64,000 bases of DNA. Origin: Pezizomycotina sp. ARF18. Lineage: Eukaryota; Ascomycota. Below the pieces are notes generated by a model. That model saw only the letters and a list, made by a program, of their open reading frames with translations, ran no database searches and had not been told where the DNA came from. Both the position numbers and the translations under genes were made by a program. The stretch lies in assembly GCA_002224055.1 (NCBI GenBank), contig AZLU01000160.1, forward strand, positions 1 through 64,000, in the 5' to 3' direction. This document shows, piece by piece, positions 37,702 through 49,323 of this stretch (its first letter is position 1; the number at the start of each line of letters is the position of its first letter).

Positions 37702-38813
37702 CTAGCCCACTAACCCCTTACTCTCGATGATGTTTGGTTTCACTTTTTTTTGCAATCCCAAGGTTAGACTGAAGAATTTAGCTTTGTGGTCCCCGGTCGC
37801 ATCAGCTATCCCCTTGAAGTCTTCTTCGTCCAACTCCCAACCCTCTACAACATCCATCTGCTCCTTCATCCTGTCTTCCTTTCTGCTGGACGTGACAACA
37901 GTAAATCCTTGCTGCAGGGACCACTTGAGAGAATCTGCGCGACTGTGCGGTTGGGATACTCTCGGCCACGAGGCTCTCCAGGTATCCTGGCAATGGGCCT
38001 GCGTCGAGGCGACCCGCAATCGGCGCCAGGGACTATACCCCTGGTTAACGATACCGTATTTCTTGTTCGTGGCGATAGTCTCGTGTCTTATAAAGTAGAA
38101 CGTATAATGTCAGTTTGATTACTATTCCCTTCCGATAGGACTCGGAAATACTACACCATGAAAATGCAGTATTCTGATCGTGACACTAGAGGAAGTGCTC
38201 ACTCGATGTAATAAGGGTTCAGTTCAAACTGATGCATCGCAGGCCTTATTTTTGCGACTTTTACAATCTGCTCAATCTGTTCCGGCTGGAAATTGGAAAT
38301 GCCAATCGACTTTGCCAGACCCTTTTCCTTGATCCGCTCCATCATCCTCCACCCTTCCTCGATAGCCGGAGTCCTCCTTGTTGTGAGGTGCGTGGATTAG
38401 GAAAGCGTCGACGTAGTCCAGCTGCAATTCAGCGAGGAATCCCCTGAGGACTTCCTCCCAGTCTTTGCTGTGGTACAGAGACGGCCAGATTTTGGTGTCG
38501 ATACAGAACTCGGAGCGCGGAATACCCGAGTTCTTAAGGGCGACTCCGACCTCTTTGTGTGTCCTGTAGCGACCCGCACAGTCGAAGGCCCTGTAGCCGA
38601 CTTTGATGGCGGCCGAGAATTGTTCGACCCATTTTTCGTCAAAGTCGGGCTTGGTGGGACTACGGGGACTCATGTTAGTGTGTGAAGAGCTGCGGGTTTA
38701 ACAAGTACTCGGAGACTCAGCTTACTCGAGATTTCCAGCGCCGTAGGCAATAACGGCAACGGAAGGTTATCAGCGTTGGGAAGAGGAATGGTCGGAATCT
38801 TGGGAGCGGACAT
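37702..38813 (-). CDS. Aldo/keto reductase, three exons, frame-disrupted
   Basis: NAD(P)H-dependent cytosolic oxidoreductase of the AKR superfamily. Start at 38813 (MSAPKIPTIPLPNADN), then AVIAYGAGNLE (beta-1). Intron 1 starts GTAAGC at 38725 and ends at 38669 or 38660. Exon 2 carries AIKVGYRAFDCAGRY with catalytic Asp and Tyr (D-x4-Y), KEVGVALKNSGI, FCIDTKIWP with catalytic Lys, and AFLIHAPHN with catalytic His: the full D-Y-K-H tetrad. It also carries AKSIGISNFQPEQIEQI (the conserved 'IGVSNF') and MHQFELNPYYIE. Intron 2 starts GTGAGC at 38202 and ends at 38087. Exon 3 reads KKYGIVNQGYSP, then APIAGRLDAGPLPGYLESL, KWSLQQGFTVVTSSRK (cofactor-binding region) and ELDEEDFKGIAD to a stop at 37702. 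Four or five one-base faults, some in C or T runs, separate these blocks. About 300 residues, the normal length. Substrate unknown. Confidence 0.85.
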
Positions 38814-41525
38814 TGTAATGCGTATAACTATGGTCAGAGGGAGAGAGGCTGGTTTCTCGTTATCGATGAAAGTATCAGTAAGGTATGTATGCTCGTTCGT
38901 TCTGTGTACAGTTTGCTTGTTTGAAGAATTTTTTTGTTTGCCAATTGAAGGAAAATGCTCTCAATTTATGGTCGCTCTGGATTGCTATCATCACATCGTT
39001 TGCACTAAACTCTTGCCTTAGCATTGTTTGTTTACTCAACTGAAGCATCAATGTTCATGATTACAGAATAGTCGATCGCTATACTAGAAGGTTCGTTACT
39101 TGGGTAATTGATGTTTGCTGGACGCGTGCCTTAGTCCTCGGTCCGAGCCCTCGATCTTCGATCATGTAGTCCGTGATAGTGTGAATTAACAGACATTACG
39201 ACATAGCGCCATCCAACACCGCGAACCTGCGACTGCGAGGAAGCCACATTTCTAAACATACTACAGCTACAAAGCTTGTCTGTTTTTGTAACAAGACGCT
39301 CTACACTGTAGAGCTGGTCTTCCTCGGCCTATAATTTCGGGAGGCAAGTTTCACTAATCAAGGGCTGATGCTTGCTTCCGGGATCCGATGAACGGCGCGA
39401 GGCGTGCGCCGGCGTCACTCTTTACCAGTCATTCATCGCTCCCCACCATGTCGCGGGGTGATTATTTAACCTCCTACGGTATTTCATGGGGAAATAGCTC
39501 GTTGGGGCAGACTAAACATCGATTATAAAGACGCTGCGGCATTGCCGTCCCAAGAACTTCGCTAGAATTGCGTACCTTTTTAATAGTTACTGGACTGTTA
39601 ATCGTTTGCAATCGTTGATATCTCGACCGAGAAACAGTTCTGGCCACGTATAGGCAAGATTACCTAAGGAATTCTGAACCGCAATAGTCGTTCGCGACAG
39701 CACTCCCATAAGTGTCCTTCATGACCTGACGAAATAGCGGATGAGGTAGTAAGTTTAGAGCCACTAATCCTTACAAACACCCCAATAAACTAAAAAGCGG
39801 ACAGGAATAGGATAACTTTGTTCCCAGTGGTGAACTGCTTGTCTACCTGAGAAACATGGGAAGCTAGAAATACCCAGTAAACCGATCATGTAAGGCCACA
39901 ATGAAGGATTCAATTCCCATAATCACATTATCGAAACAATTACGCCTGGGAGAATACTATTCATTCGCGGGGCTCGTGTAGTCTCGATTTCGATGTGACT
40001 TGCCCGCTTGATCAGCTAAATCCTACTTCAAGAGTATGCTCCTCTCGTATTAACTGCTCGTCGCGGTCGGTTAACAAAACATGAGGACAAAATCAAACAG
40101 AGTCCTCTCTATCGTGAAAATGGTAGTCATGCACCAAGCTTACGTTCAGCCCTATATCTCTTGATGTAACTTAAAAATTAGGAATAATCATGAACAGCGA
40201 TTAACAACAAAAGTAAAGCTGAATACGAACGTGATCGTCGTGCTAGGCCTTGTCGCAGAATTAGGAATATCACTTCCCGTTACCAGGTAAGGAGCTAGAT
40301 AAGGTTTTGGGGAGGTGGATCATGACTATGCACAAAGCTTAGCCATCGTTATTCGTTTTTCTTCGTTGCCTTAACTCCACCCTACAACTGACGACAGTCA
40401 GAATATTGTGAAGGGTCATCTGACGGTCTAAGCCCTTCCTCAATTGAGAACCATGGCTTCGTGAGGTTACAGCGACCTTATCGAAAGCTTCGGTTAGCCT
40501 TGTCGTCGAGCATCGTGAACCAATCAGCACGGAACGAGCGAGCGGCATTCCGACAAAGTTTACGCATGAAGCAGGCATCTATGGATTCTACTATCCTGGC
40601 CAATGCCATTACCCAGCGGTGCCCCTCGTTTTGCTAGAAAGCTTGTCTTTCATATCTTTCCTGTTTTTCTTTTCGAATCGCTGAAATGGTGGTCAACGGT
40701 ATATGCTCGCGATACGCTATGATACGAAGACGTAACACACCTTTTAAAAAGAAAAAAGGTAACTCAGACTGAGTGATACGAAACCCGTTGCGGGAAGCAT
40801 TCCAATATTCCCTCATCATGATCCTCATTCTCGATATATTCTTATACACTGATATACACAGACAAGCTTCGTGGATCCAAGTTCGCCTGGGTTCGGAATA
40901 TGTCAGACGTCGGGTAACGGAAAAAATTAAGCCCTCCTGGAACGAGGAATACTGTGCGGGTATGTTCCTGCTGCCTTATCGGTTCTGCAACTCCGCACTT
41001 CGTGACAGTATTCAACCCCCCTGGATTCTGGAATATCCTCGGGGAATTTAGCGAAAAATAGCACTGCCGACCGACATACATGATATATCCGAAACTCTTA
41101 TATTCTCCAACATATCGCCAACAACCGTAACGTACCAGAACTACCGGGATGCCAGGAGAATGGGGATAATAATTACTATACGTTCTATGTCGAGGATATT
41201 CCGTTCACAGCTGAGCCTGGGGTACCAAGGCACTTACGTGTGTGTCTACCAGGAGTCTAGTCTTTTTCACTTCTGTTTTTTCCAGAAAATCTGAAGCAAT
41301 GGCAGGCAGATCGATGTCGGAAAAAACCGATCTCAATATCCGGTTTATCCAATCCAAACCAACAGGTCTGAACTCCAAGTTTCCTTTACCTGTAGTCAGA
41401 CACGAGCCAGTGACTAAGTATACTATATGTTAGATCGTCCCCGGGAAGGCCGGGATTGTATGATGTGCATAACGGTTAGAGAACTTAAGACGCAGTTAAG
41501 CAACTATCAACTTGAAGACGCAAGT
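38814..41525. other. Long intergenic block, no supported gene
   Basis: About 2.7 kb. Short frames at 40188-41081 on both strands are unsupported. The last 200 bases lead into a TATA box and the CT-rich leader of the repeat-protein gene. Confidence 0.45.
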
Positions 41526-41532
41526 TATATAA
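41526..41532 (+). promoter_or_regulatory. TATA box of the Gly/Gln-rich repeat protein gene
   Basis: TATATAA lies 229 bases before the ATG at 41755. It is followed by a CT-rich leader (41550-41630) and a T run at 41734-41748. Confidence 0.55.
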
Positions 41533-41754
41533 GTCGGCAACCGCAAGAGCCATCTCCACCATTCCTCCTCTCCTCATCACCTTCATCACTAACTTTACTT
41601 CTACGATTGTTCTCTTCTGTTCTTATAACGCTTGATGCGATTATATGACCCCGTTTTTGATATCCTTTTATATCATACTTAAATTCTAATACTTTCTATT
41701 TTTACCTTCTACAAGACCTAATTTATTTATTTATTTTTTTTTTTTTTTAACAAG

Positions 41755-43784
41755 ATGGCTAGAATGAATGCTCTAACGGCCGCTCTTATCCTCGCATACA
41801 CCGCCCAGGGTGTTCAGGGTCTGCCCGTAAGGGAAGGTGAGAGGACTGGACATCCCTTAACCCTCTCGTTCTATTCATATCTCACATTTGCTGATCTCTT
41901 ATCTCTTGTATACAATAGAGCGCAGAGGTCTAATACCCGGCCTGGACCTTCCAGATCTTGGTATTCCAGGACTCGGTGGTAGCGGCGGCGGCGGCCTCGG
42001 TGGTATCCTTGGAGGTCTTATACCGGGTCTAGGAGGGGCAAGGGCGGCGCCGGAGGTAGCGCCGCGGGAGGAGCAGGAGGCGCGGACAACGGCGAATCGA
42101 AGTGTAAGTACTTACTCTAGATGTTTCTCGTCATGCGATCGACCCAGGAGCTAATGTTTTGCGATTGGAATATTTTTAGCGGCATCCACACCTGGACAAG
42201 CCGCTCCAGCACAAGCCGCTCCGGCGCAAGCAGCACCAGCTGAGTCAGCTCCTGCTCAAGAAGGTGGCGCTGCCGGTGGCTACGGAAGTCCATCGCAGTC
42301 TGCTGGTGGCGAGCAAGCTCCCCCGGGTGGAGGTGAACAGGCCCCAACCGCGGCGGCAGGCGGCCAGTCGGCTGCCAGTCCTGCCGAGACGCCTTGCAGC
42401 GCCGGAGAATCTCCAGAAGCTACCCCTACAGAAGCTGCTCCAGCTGCCGGTGGAAGCGGATCGCAAGGAGGGGAGCAAGGCGGGCAACAAGGTGGGCAAC
42501 AGGGCGGCTCTGAAGGGCAGGGCGGTTCCCAGGCCTCGCCGTCTGAGAACTGCTCCGGCGCCGAAGCTGCACCCGCTGCGACGAGCGCTGCTGGAGGCCA
42601 ACAGGGTGGAGAAGGCCAATCTCCGCCAGTTGAAACCGGGGCCGCCGGCGGTGAACAAGGTGGTCAACAAGGAGGCCAAGGAGGCGGATGCAGTCAGAAT
42701 TGCAGTGCTGCTGAGGCATCTCCTCCAGCCGAGACTGGAGCTGCTGGTGGCCAACAAGGCGGGCAGCAGGGAGGTGAGCAAGGTGGTCAAGGTGGCCAAG
42801 CCGGTTGCAGCAGCGCTGCAGAGGCGGCTCCCCCTGCCGAAACTGGGGCTGCAGGTGGCCAGCAGGGAGGCCAGGGAGGTGAGCAAGGTGGTCAGGGCGG
42901 CGGCAAGCAATGCGGAAAACAGGGCTGCCAACAAGGCGGACAGGGAGGCCAGGAAGGAGGACAGCAGGGAGGACAGCAAGGAGGACAACAGGGAGGCGAA
43001 GGGGGTCAGGGAGCTCAAGCAGGTTGCAGCAGCGCAGCTGAAGCGCCGCCGCCGACGCAGACTTCCGGCTCTGGTGGTGGCTGTGCGCAACAATCTGGCT
43101 GTGGCGGTGGTCAGCAGGCTTCTCCAGTAGCATCTGGCCAGGCCGGTGGTCAAGAAGGTGGTCAAGGAGGTGAAGTTGGACAGGGCGGGCAGGCAACGCC
43201 GTGCAGTGCTGGCGAGCAGGCTTCATCTGCTCCTGAAGCCACCGGTCAGGCTGGACAAGGAGGACAAGCCGGCGAGTCTCAGCAAGCATCTGCTTCCTGC
43301 GGCAGCCGAGACCCCGTGCAGTGCTGGTGAATCACCTTCGCAGGCTGCTCCCACGGAGGCTGCCCCCTCGCAGGCCGGAGGCGAGGCTTCCCCGTCGCAA
43401 GCCGGTGGAGAATGCCGGGCTAACTGCTCTCAAGGTGCTGCCTCTCCGGAAGCTACCGGAGCTCGTCTCAGGGAGGTGAGGGAGGTCAACAGGGAGGACA
43501 ACAAGGTGGCCAGCAAGGTGGTGAATCTGGATCCGGAGGTTCTCAGGGCGGCTCTCAAGGTGGGCAATACGGATCCGGGGCTCTCAGGGTGGCTCTCAGG
43601 GCAGTCAATCTGGATTTGGGGCTCCCAAGGTGGGCAGTATGGTGCTTCCCCATCTGAGACAGCACCCGCTCAAGCCGCTTCGTCCGAGGATCTTCCGGCG
43701 GATATTACTAATCGACTTTCCAAGACTAGAACGTTGAAGTTCTTTGAATCCCAGAGCTTTCTCAGTTTTATTTTACATTTTTAA
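41755..43784 (+). CDS. Secreted Gly/Gln/Ala-rich cysteine-repeat protein
   Basis: Exon 1 (41755-41836) encodes a signal peptide, MARMNALTAALILAYTAQGV then QGLPV. An 82-nt intron (GTGAGA...ATAG) joins it to exon 2 (41919-42103): RRGLIPGLDLPDLGIPGLGG and Gly-rich sequence. A second intron (42104-42179, GTAAGT...TTTTTAG) joins exon 3. The true exon-3 frame starts with SASTPGQAAPAQAAPAQ at 42180 and stays open to a stop at 43327-43329, yet has no ATG of its own. It is a series of about eight modules starting CSA, CSG or CSS, each with a PAETGAAGG-like linker and GGQQGGQ blocks. One-base faults near 42040 (G run), 43290, 43450 and 43580 move the rest to other frames, ending near 43784 (ASPSETAPAQAASSED). 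Long open frames on the other frames and strand are shadows of the stop-poor repeat. Likely cell-wall or matrix protein; no GPI signal is seen and no family recognised. Confidence 0.75.
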
Positions 43785-46700
43785 TCAAGCGCTGACATTT
43801 TAACGTCAGTTCCATTTCATTTTCTGCTTTTAACCGTTTGTTCCTATTAGAAAATATCGTAGTACATATGTAATTCTCGTTCTTTCACTTTCTCTAAGCT
43901 GAGTCTTTCAGCTCCTTTCTCTATTCTAGTTAGATCTAAGTTAATGCTGTTGTATACCCATCTATAGTCTGAGTCTCTTTGACAATGCTAGGACGTGAAT
44001 GATGGTATCACAAAAACGGTCTCTGGTATAAACCCGAGACCTATCAGCGTTGTCTTTCAGATTATTTTATATTTAAATCGGAATAATTACAACGTAAATT
44101 TACGTACAATGCTCATACTTTGCGGTCTGTTAGTTCGTTTGGAGTGTTATGTCCGTGTTAGAGTATTCACGGACCGCGCGTTTCAGCTTCGGATTAGTAT
44201 CCGAGATCTTACAATCTCTGAAGCGTTTCTGGTGCAAACCTCTTTCCCTTCGCAGTTGGGATAACGCGTGGAGTACCTGTACGGAGCTAACAGATCAGAC
44301 TATATGAAACATGGGATGATTTCGTCAGATCTGGCTTCCGGAGACAACGTTTCCGGGTGGAGCTGGAGATTCTAAAAGGTGGAGAAATTTCCTCCCGCTG
44401 TAGATTCCCTGGTACACATTCAGCCGCAAGGGAGTTGGAAAGGTATATCCTAAAGAAGTTATAAAACATAAAACTTGCTCTCCTGCTCAGTTACATATAT
44501 ACAAGTCTTAGGGACGGCCGAACGTCGGGCACCAAAGGCTCTTGTGTATACTTATCAAGCGTAGAGATCACCAAATATAACTGCTGTAGAAACTTACATC
44601 ATTGCAACGCAGATATCAACCAGCGAGATATAACCTGTCGGCTGATTAAAACCATTTGCACACGCTTTCCTCTCTCCGCTGCAATGTGGTCACTACGGTA
44701 CAGAGCCTGCACGCGACTAAACTACAACCATCTCTCAAAGCGTCGCGTAAGAACATTTACATTCAAGGTTTTAGCCATTGCATACTGTTTTTAATCTTTC
44801 TTCGAAAGCTCATATTTCTCAGATCTAGGATTAAGATGTTTTGGTTTTCGTTTGTTTTCTAATTTTTATCCAGATCATTTCCTTCATTCTGGTATGAGAA
44901 ATATCTTGTCTTCTACTATGATGTATCAATTATTTGCTAGATTCAATTCGCTATTCGATAACAGGCGTAGGTGGACTCGCTGCTAAGCAAATTAGTACAC
45001 AGTTACTAATCCGACCTTGACCTAAACTCGAGCCTAGAGAAAATGAAATTGAATTGGGACGCTTCACGAGCCCTTTACATTCTAAAATAATACTTTGAGC
45101 AGGTCGCGATTTTTCAGGGATGAGAAGCTCCAAGAAGACATCTGTGGCACCTGAGAGGGAAATAATAATTAGACGAAGGCGCTGATCTTTGAAAACACTT
45201 GCGAAATTCTCTCAACAATCATTTGGACATGGCTCGCCCTCGATTATAGGCAGTACATACAAGCTGCCTCTCACTTGCCGCTATTTCGCAAAATCTTCAT
45301 GACCTGAAAATATTTACCACTTGATTCATCGCGGATCGGAAAATCTTGAAAGGCTCAGCCACCACGAAGGCATTCCCAACGGGAGAAGGCTATGTCGCCC
45401 CGCAGAGATTATTGGCTCGTCTCGAAGACATCTTGCGATGATTGTGGGGGAAGGCTCTCGTCGCGGCCCACTAGAGCTATTAATAAACGATTGTCTGTTG
45501 GCCGTATCTTCATACCGTCTGCAGACTAACAGGCAGCCACCACCAAGAACTCCGGCCTTGATAAATCATGAAATGAAGAGATCCTTCAACCAACAAACGA
45601 AAAAAAAAAAAAAAAAATACGAGAAGATGCCTTCGTCCAATTTTACCGGCTAGCGGAGAGCAGAGTAAGTGCGGAATAAAAACTGCTCATCGTTCATGAT
45701 CCCTGAGCTCCATTCCACAGAAAGAAAAAACGACCGAGGTTTCTGTTGTCCCGAAAAGACTAAATGTTCCTGTTTACTTCAGCCGCATGCGAATAAAGTC
45801 AGCGAAGTGCTTTGCTGTTCGAGGGCACTCAATCTTAAACATGGGACCGGCGAGTTGCTTCACCCTTTCACGCGTATTTGTAATTTTACTTATTAAAATT
45901 TACCGAACTGCTTATTACCCCAGCCATTACTTCTATCCAATAACGACAGCGCGAGACCAAGAGCCAAGACGGTTGATATCAAGAGTGTTTATTCACTAAT
46001 CACTTTCCCGATATACTTGCATTAAATAATAGAAAAAACCCTTGTCATCTTTCTGCCCAACCAGTTGCTATCAGTGTGTTTCTTCTTTCTTTAGTGAGGC
46101 TCCCGCCCATCTGGATGTAAGTACGGTTGCTCGACACCGCCTCAGGTTAATGATCTGCAGAGCAGAGGAGAAGGCGACAACAAGAGTGGGTCATCGCGAT
46201 GGCGCCAAGGGTGATCATCTGGCGAGGCTTTCATTTGCTGCCCAACCTAGTCGATATAAAAATGTTTATTTTTTTGTGGTTGGACAATGGACAGTCACAG
46301 TCTGCAGATACACGCTCCTTTGAGGACTAGTCCGATTGAATCCTTTCGGTCCTTGATCAATATAGGAGAAAGAGTCGAACAGAAGGATGATCACTAACAG
46401 CGCTACAGTGCACAATTTGGAATAGGAGTAAAAGGGTGAGTCTTTTTTGACCCGTTCAAGGTGCGCGCGTGGAGGACTAGGGTTCCCCCTGAAGTTGGAA
46501 ATAGCCTCGTCTAGCCTTCTAAAGTGTTTATCGTGTAAATATTTTCGCCGCCTGCCAGAAGATAGTGGATTGACGCATTTGTTCGAGCCACGTTTGGCTG
46601 TTATTGTGAAAAAACGATGTGAAAGCAAAGGAGCGGGACCCACACTCTTTGTGAGTTCCGCTCAGGCTATATTAGATTGCGCTGTTTAATATTATTACTA

Positions 46701-46876
46701 GCCAGAGAGGAACAAAGGAAATCTCGAACGAAAAGTGTGTGTACTACCCTTATTTAATACCTCAGTCTTCCCCTTTGTGTATGTGTTCGTCCCCGTGTCT
46801 GTCGCTCCTTCAAGGAAATAACGAACGTGCCTTCGGTTTCGCGAGAAGTTCTCCACCTACTAGTACATTATCTTCG
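43785..46876. other. Long intergenic block, no supported gene
   Basis: AT-rich 3' flank (43785-44000), then about 2.8 kb of short frames without domain, splice or promoter support. Poly-A run at 45600-45617. A 110-codon frame at 45321-45653 ends in the poly-A and is not convincing. Confidence 0.45.
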
Positions 46877-46890
46877 TATAGATAAATAAG
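46877..46890 (+). promoter_or_regulatory. TATA-like element of the GPI protein gene
   Basis: TATAGATAAATAAG lies about 85 bases before the ATG at 46971, with short CT-rich leader sequence (46915-46930) between. Confidence 0.5.
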
Positions 46891-46970
46891 CTAGACGACG
46901 CCTCAGTCAGACCCTTTACCTTCTTTATACCAACCAGTGCACGATCGTTACCAACGGGAAATTATCAACA

Positions 46971-47909
46971 ATGCGGTCCATCGCCCTCTTCCTCGTCCCT
47001 TCCCTCGTCGTCGCCGAGAACTTTCACGCGCTCTCCGGCCACCATGCGACCTTCTTCCGCCCAGGTAACGACAAGCGCTCGCTCAACATCCACCACGTCT
47101 TCAAGCGCCAATCGGGTGGATGCCCGGGGATGAAACCATGTGGTTCCCAGCTCTGCATCGACCTCACAGATACCTGCTGCCCCGACGGCTCGGGAGGATG
47201 TCCGCTCGGCCAGGAATGTCAGAAAGGAGACAACGGGAAGTACGGTTGCTGCCTACAGGGACACAACTGCGTCGGTAACGGTGGCGCCATCACCCTGCCC
47301 GGAACGATACCCACGCCGTCGATCATAGCGCCGCCGCCTTCGAGCGGTGGTTCCGGCGGTTCTAGTGGAGGAAGCACTGGCAGCGGATGTCTGGCGACGG
47401 AGAAGTTGTGCGGCAGCAACATCTGCGTCCCGATGACCGATACGTGCTGCCCGGACAACTCCGGCGGCTGCCCGGTCGGTGAGCACTGCCAGCGGGGTTC
47501 GGACGGTAAGTACGGCTGCTGTTTGAACGGAAATACATGCGCTGGTAGCGCACCCGGTAATCCTGGCCTGGGTACCGGCGGCAGTGGAGGTAGCAGTGGA
47601 GGTAGCAGTGGAGGAAGCAGTGGTGGAAGTGACAGCAGCTTCTCGGTCCCCAGCTTCACTTTCGGCTCTTCAACGCCGACCACGAGCAGTACGACCTCGA
47701 ACTTATTCGGAGGTGGCTCGACCGCGACGTCCGGGTCGAGTTCCTTCAGCGGTGGCAGCGGAGGAACCAGCAGCGGCAGCAGTTCCTCGTTGTCGGGTGG
47801 AGGTAGTAACGCGGCTGGAGGAAGCGCTAGTGAGGCTAGCTCCGTCAAGGCTCTGTTTACGTCAACGCTTGCCGTCGCGGGAGTTATTGTCGCAGTCCTG
47901 GTTATGTAA
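46971..47909 (+). CDS. GPI-anchored wall protein with two ten-cysteine modules
   Basis: Intact, intronless 312-residue protein; the start has a good context (TCAACAATGC). Residues 1-15 are a signal peptide (MRSIALFLVPSLVVA). Two dibasic sites at 35-36 and 45-46 (DKR, FKR) would suit Kex2 cleavage before QSGGCPG. Module 1 (51-100) and module 2 (140-190) each have ten cysteines with spacing C-x5/6-C-x4-C-x6-CC-x6-C-x5-C-x9-CC-x5-C, including TCCPDGSGGCP and GKYGCC. The CC-rich pattern recalls a partial granulin fold. Gly/Ser linkers follow, then a Ser/Thr-rich stalk (200-290), a small-residue site (SNAAGGSA, about 279-286) and a hydrophobic end (AVAGVIVAVLVM), the signature of GPI attachment. 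Likely plasma membrane or cell wall. Its unbroken frame contrasts with most neighbours. Exact family name not known to me. Confidence 0.9.
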   Translation: MRSIALFLVPSLVVAENFHALSGHHATFFRPGNDKRSLNIHHVFKRQSGGCPGMKPCGSQLCIDLTDTCCPDGSGGCPLGQECQKGDNGKYGCCLQGHNCVGNGGAITLPGTIPTPSIIAPPPSSGGSGGSSGGSTGSGCLATEKLCGSNICVPMTDTCCPDNSGGCPVGEHCQRGSDGKYGCCLNGNTCAGSAPGNPGLGTGGSGGSSGGSSGGSSGGSDSSFSVPSFTFGSSTPTTSSTTSNLFGGGSTATSGSSSFSGGSGGTSSGSSSSLSGGGSNAAGGSASEASSVKALFTSTLAVAGVIVAVLVM

Positions 47910-49323
47910 ATGCGAAGACTTTCGCTTTCCAGACCCTTCGTCCTATTCATCTTTATGATCCTTTATTCTCTTACATCTTCGACTGGATTATATGTTTTCC
48001 TACCTTTTATTAAAATTGTTTGATGCGAATCTTGTCTCAATATTATTCCTTTCTGCTTCTTTCCTTCTCTTCTGTCCGTCTAGGGTTAATTATGGTCTGC
48101 ATGTTTGACGTTTTAATTTAAAAAAGAAACCAGATATAATGTTTAACACTCTCATACAGTGAACGAAAAGTTCACATTTCATAATGCCTGTATATTAGAA
48201 ACTCCGCGTATTATCATATGAAGAAATATATTTAGTCTTAGGCAAGACGGTATACAAGCCGTCATGCCGTCCAGAATCCCAATCGCTCCTACTCTTGAAA
48301 TCGCGTATAATAACCTGGCTGCGATGAAGACCCTCCCAGGCTGCGGCTGGCCTCGGGTTATCTAGATCTCCCTTTTCCCTTGCATGCGGTCCTTCTACGA
48401 AGAGTTATATACGTTTTATCTCTGCAGGTATCCTTGAAACTAACTTAAGCACTCGAGGACAAGAAAATTTGCGAGAAACGCTTCTCCTAAGCGGAAGGCC
48501 ATCCGAAGCACTGGCATAATCTAATTTTCGAGCGCTACGTATGACCACCCTGTGTCCCTGATAATCGCCGATTATACTCCCGAGAGAAAAAATAGAAAGA
48601 AGCTGCTCGTAACCGAGCACAATTGCGTCGGAGTGTTCAGTCTCCAGTCATTCACTGTTTGGTTCCTAGCGCTTGACTCGACAGATTTGGATCATGAAAA
48701 ATTGATAATTTCCCACGAACCCGTCAGAACGCTGCATGGTCTGCTCTCGCCCGTGTTTTGCTCTCGACTCGATTCAATGGAACCCCTATCAAGATCGCGA
48801 GATTACCGTTGACCGGCTTCTGATGCTTATTTCTTGCGTGGGTTCCCTGCTGGAAATGCAGATCCCTTCGCATGCACGACATGGATCTGTAGCAGGCCGT
48901 TGCTTGAATATCATTATTCCCTGGAGGAATACGAGCCCTGGAGGAATACGAGCAGATCTTACCTTATCGCTAAAGATGGGCCTATTCACTTCGATTATGG
49001 TTCGAATGAGTGAATGAATCCCTGCGACTCGAAGAAAACTTTTACGAAAAAAGGCGTTATTCTTACAGAGTGGTAGCTAGATTGATGAAGATCGTGAGAG
49101 TATTACTACATTACTCCGTGTTGGCTAACTAGTTATCTATTATTATGTATATTGCCTTTTTGTATGTATTTGTAGATTTTTCTTCGAAAGTATGAACACT
49201 AATAACTCCTACCGCCCAACCCCTAGCTTGCAGCTATTTACACCCAGTCTTGTACACATGCAACATGTAATTAAAAGTCTCATAATACAAGAAGAAACAA
49301 AAAAAAAGAAGTGTTTTGAATAT
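47910..49323. other. Intergenic, no supported gene
   Basis: 3' flank of the GPI protein gene (T-rich, 47950-48060), then unsupported short frames at 48405-49017. The end overlaps the 3' flank of rhodopsin-like copy C. Confidence 0.5.

Noticed and set aside
42245-43289. Long open frames on the minus strand and in a second plus frame over the repeat gene (about 290-300 codons each)
   Set aside because: They arise because the Gly/Gln/Ala codon repeat contains almost no stops in any frame. They lack signal peptides, splice support and sensible composition.
47219-47950. 243-codon minus-strand frame opposite the GPI-protein gene
   Set aside because: Proline/leucine-rich mirror of the Gly/Ser codons. 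The plus-strand gene has signal peptide, paired cysteines and GPI tail.
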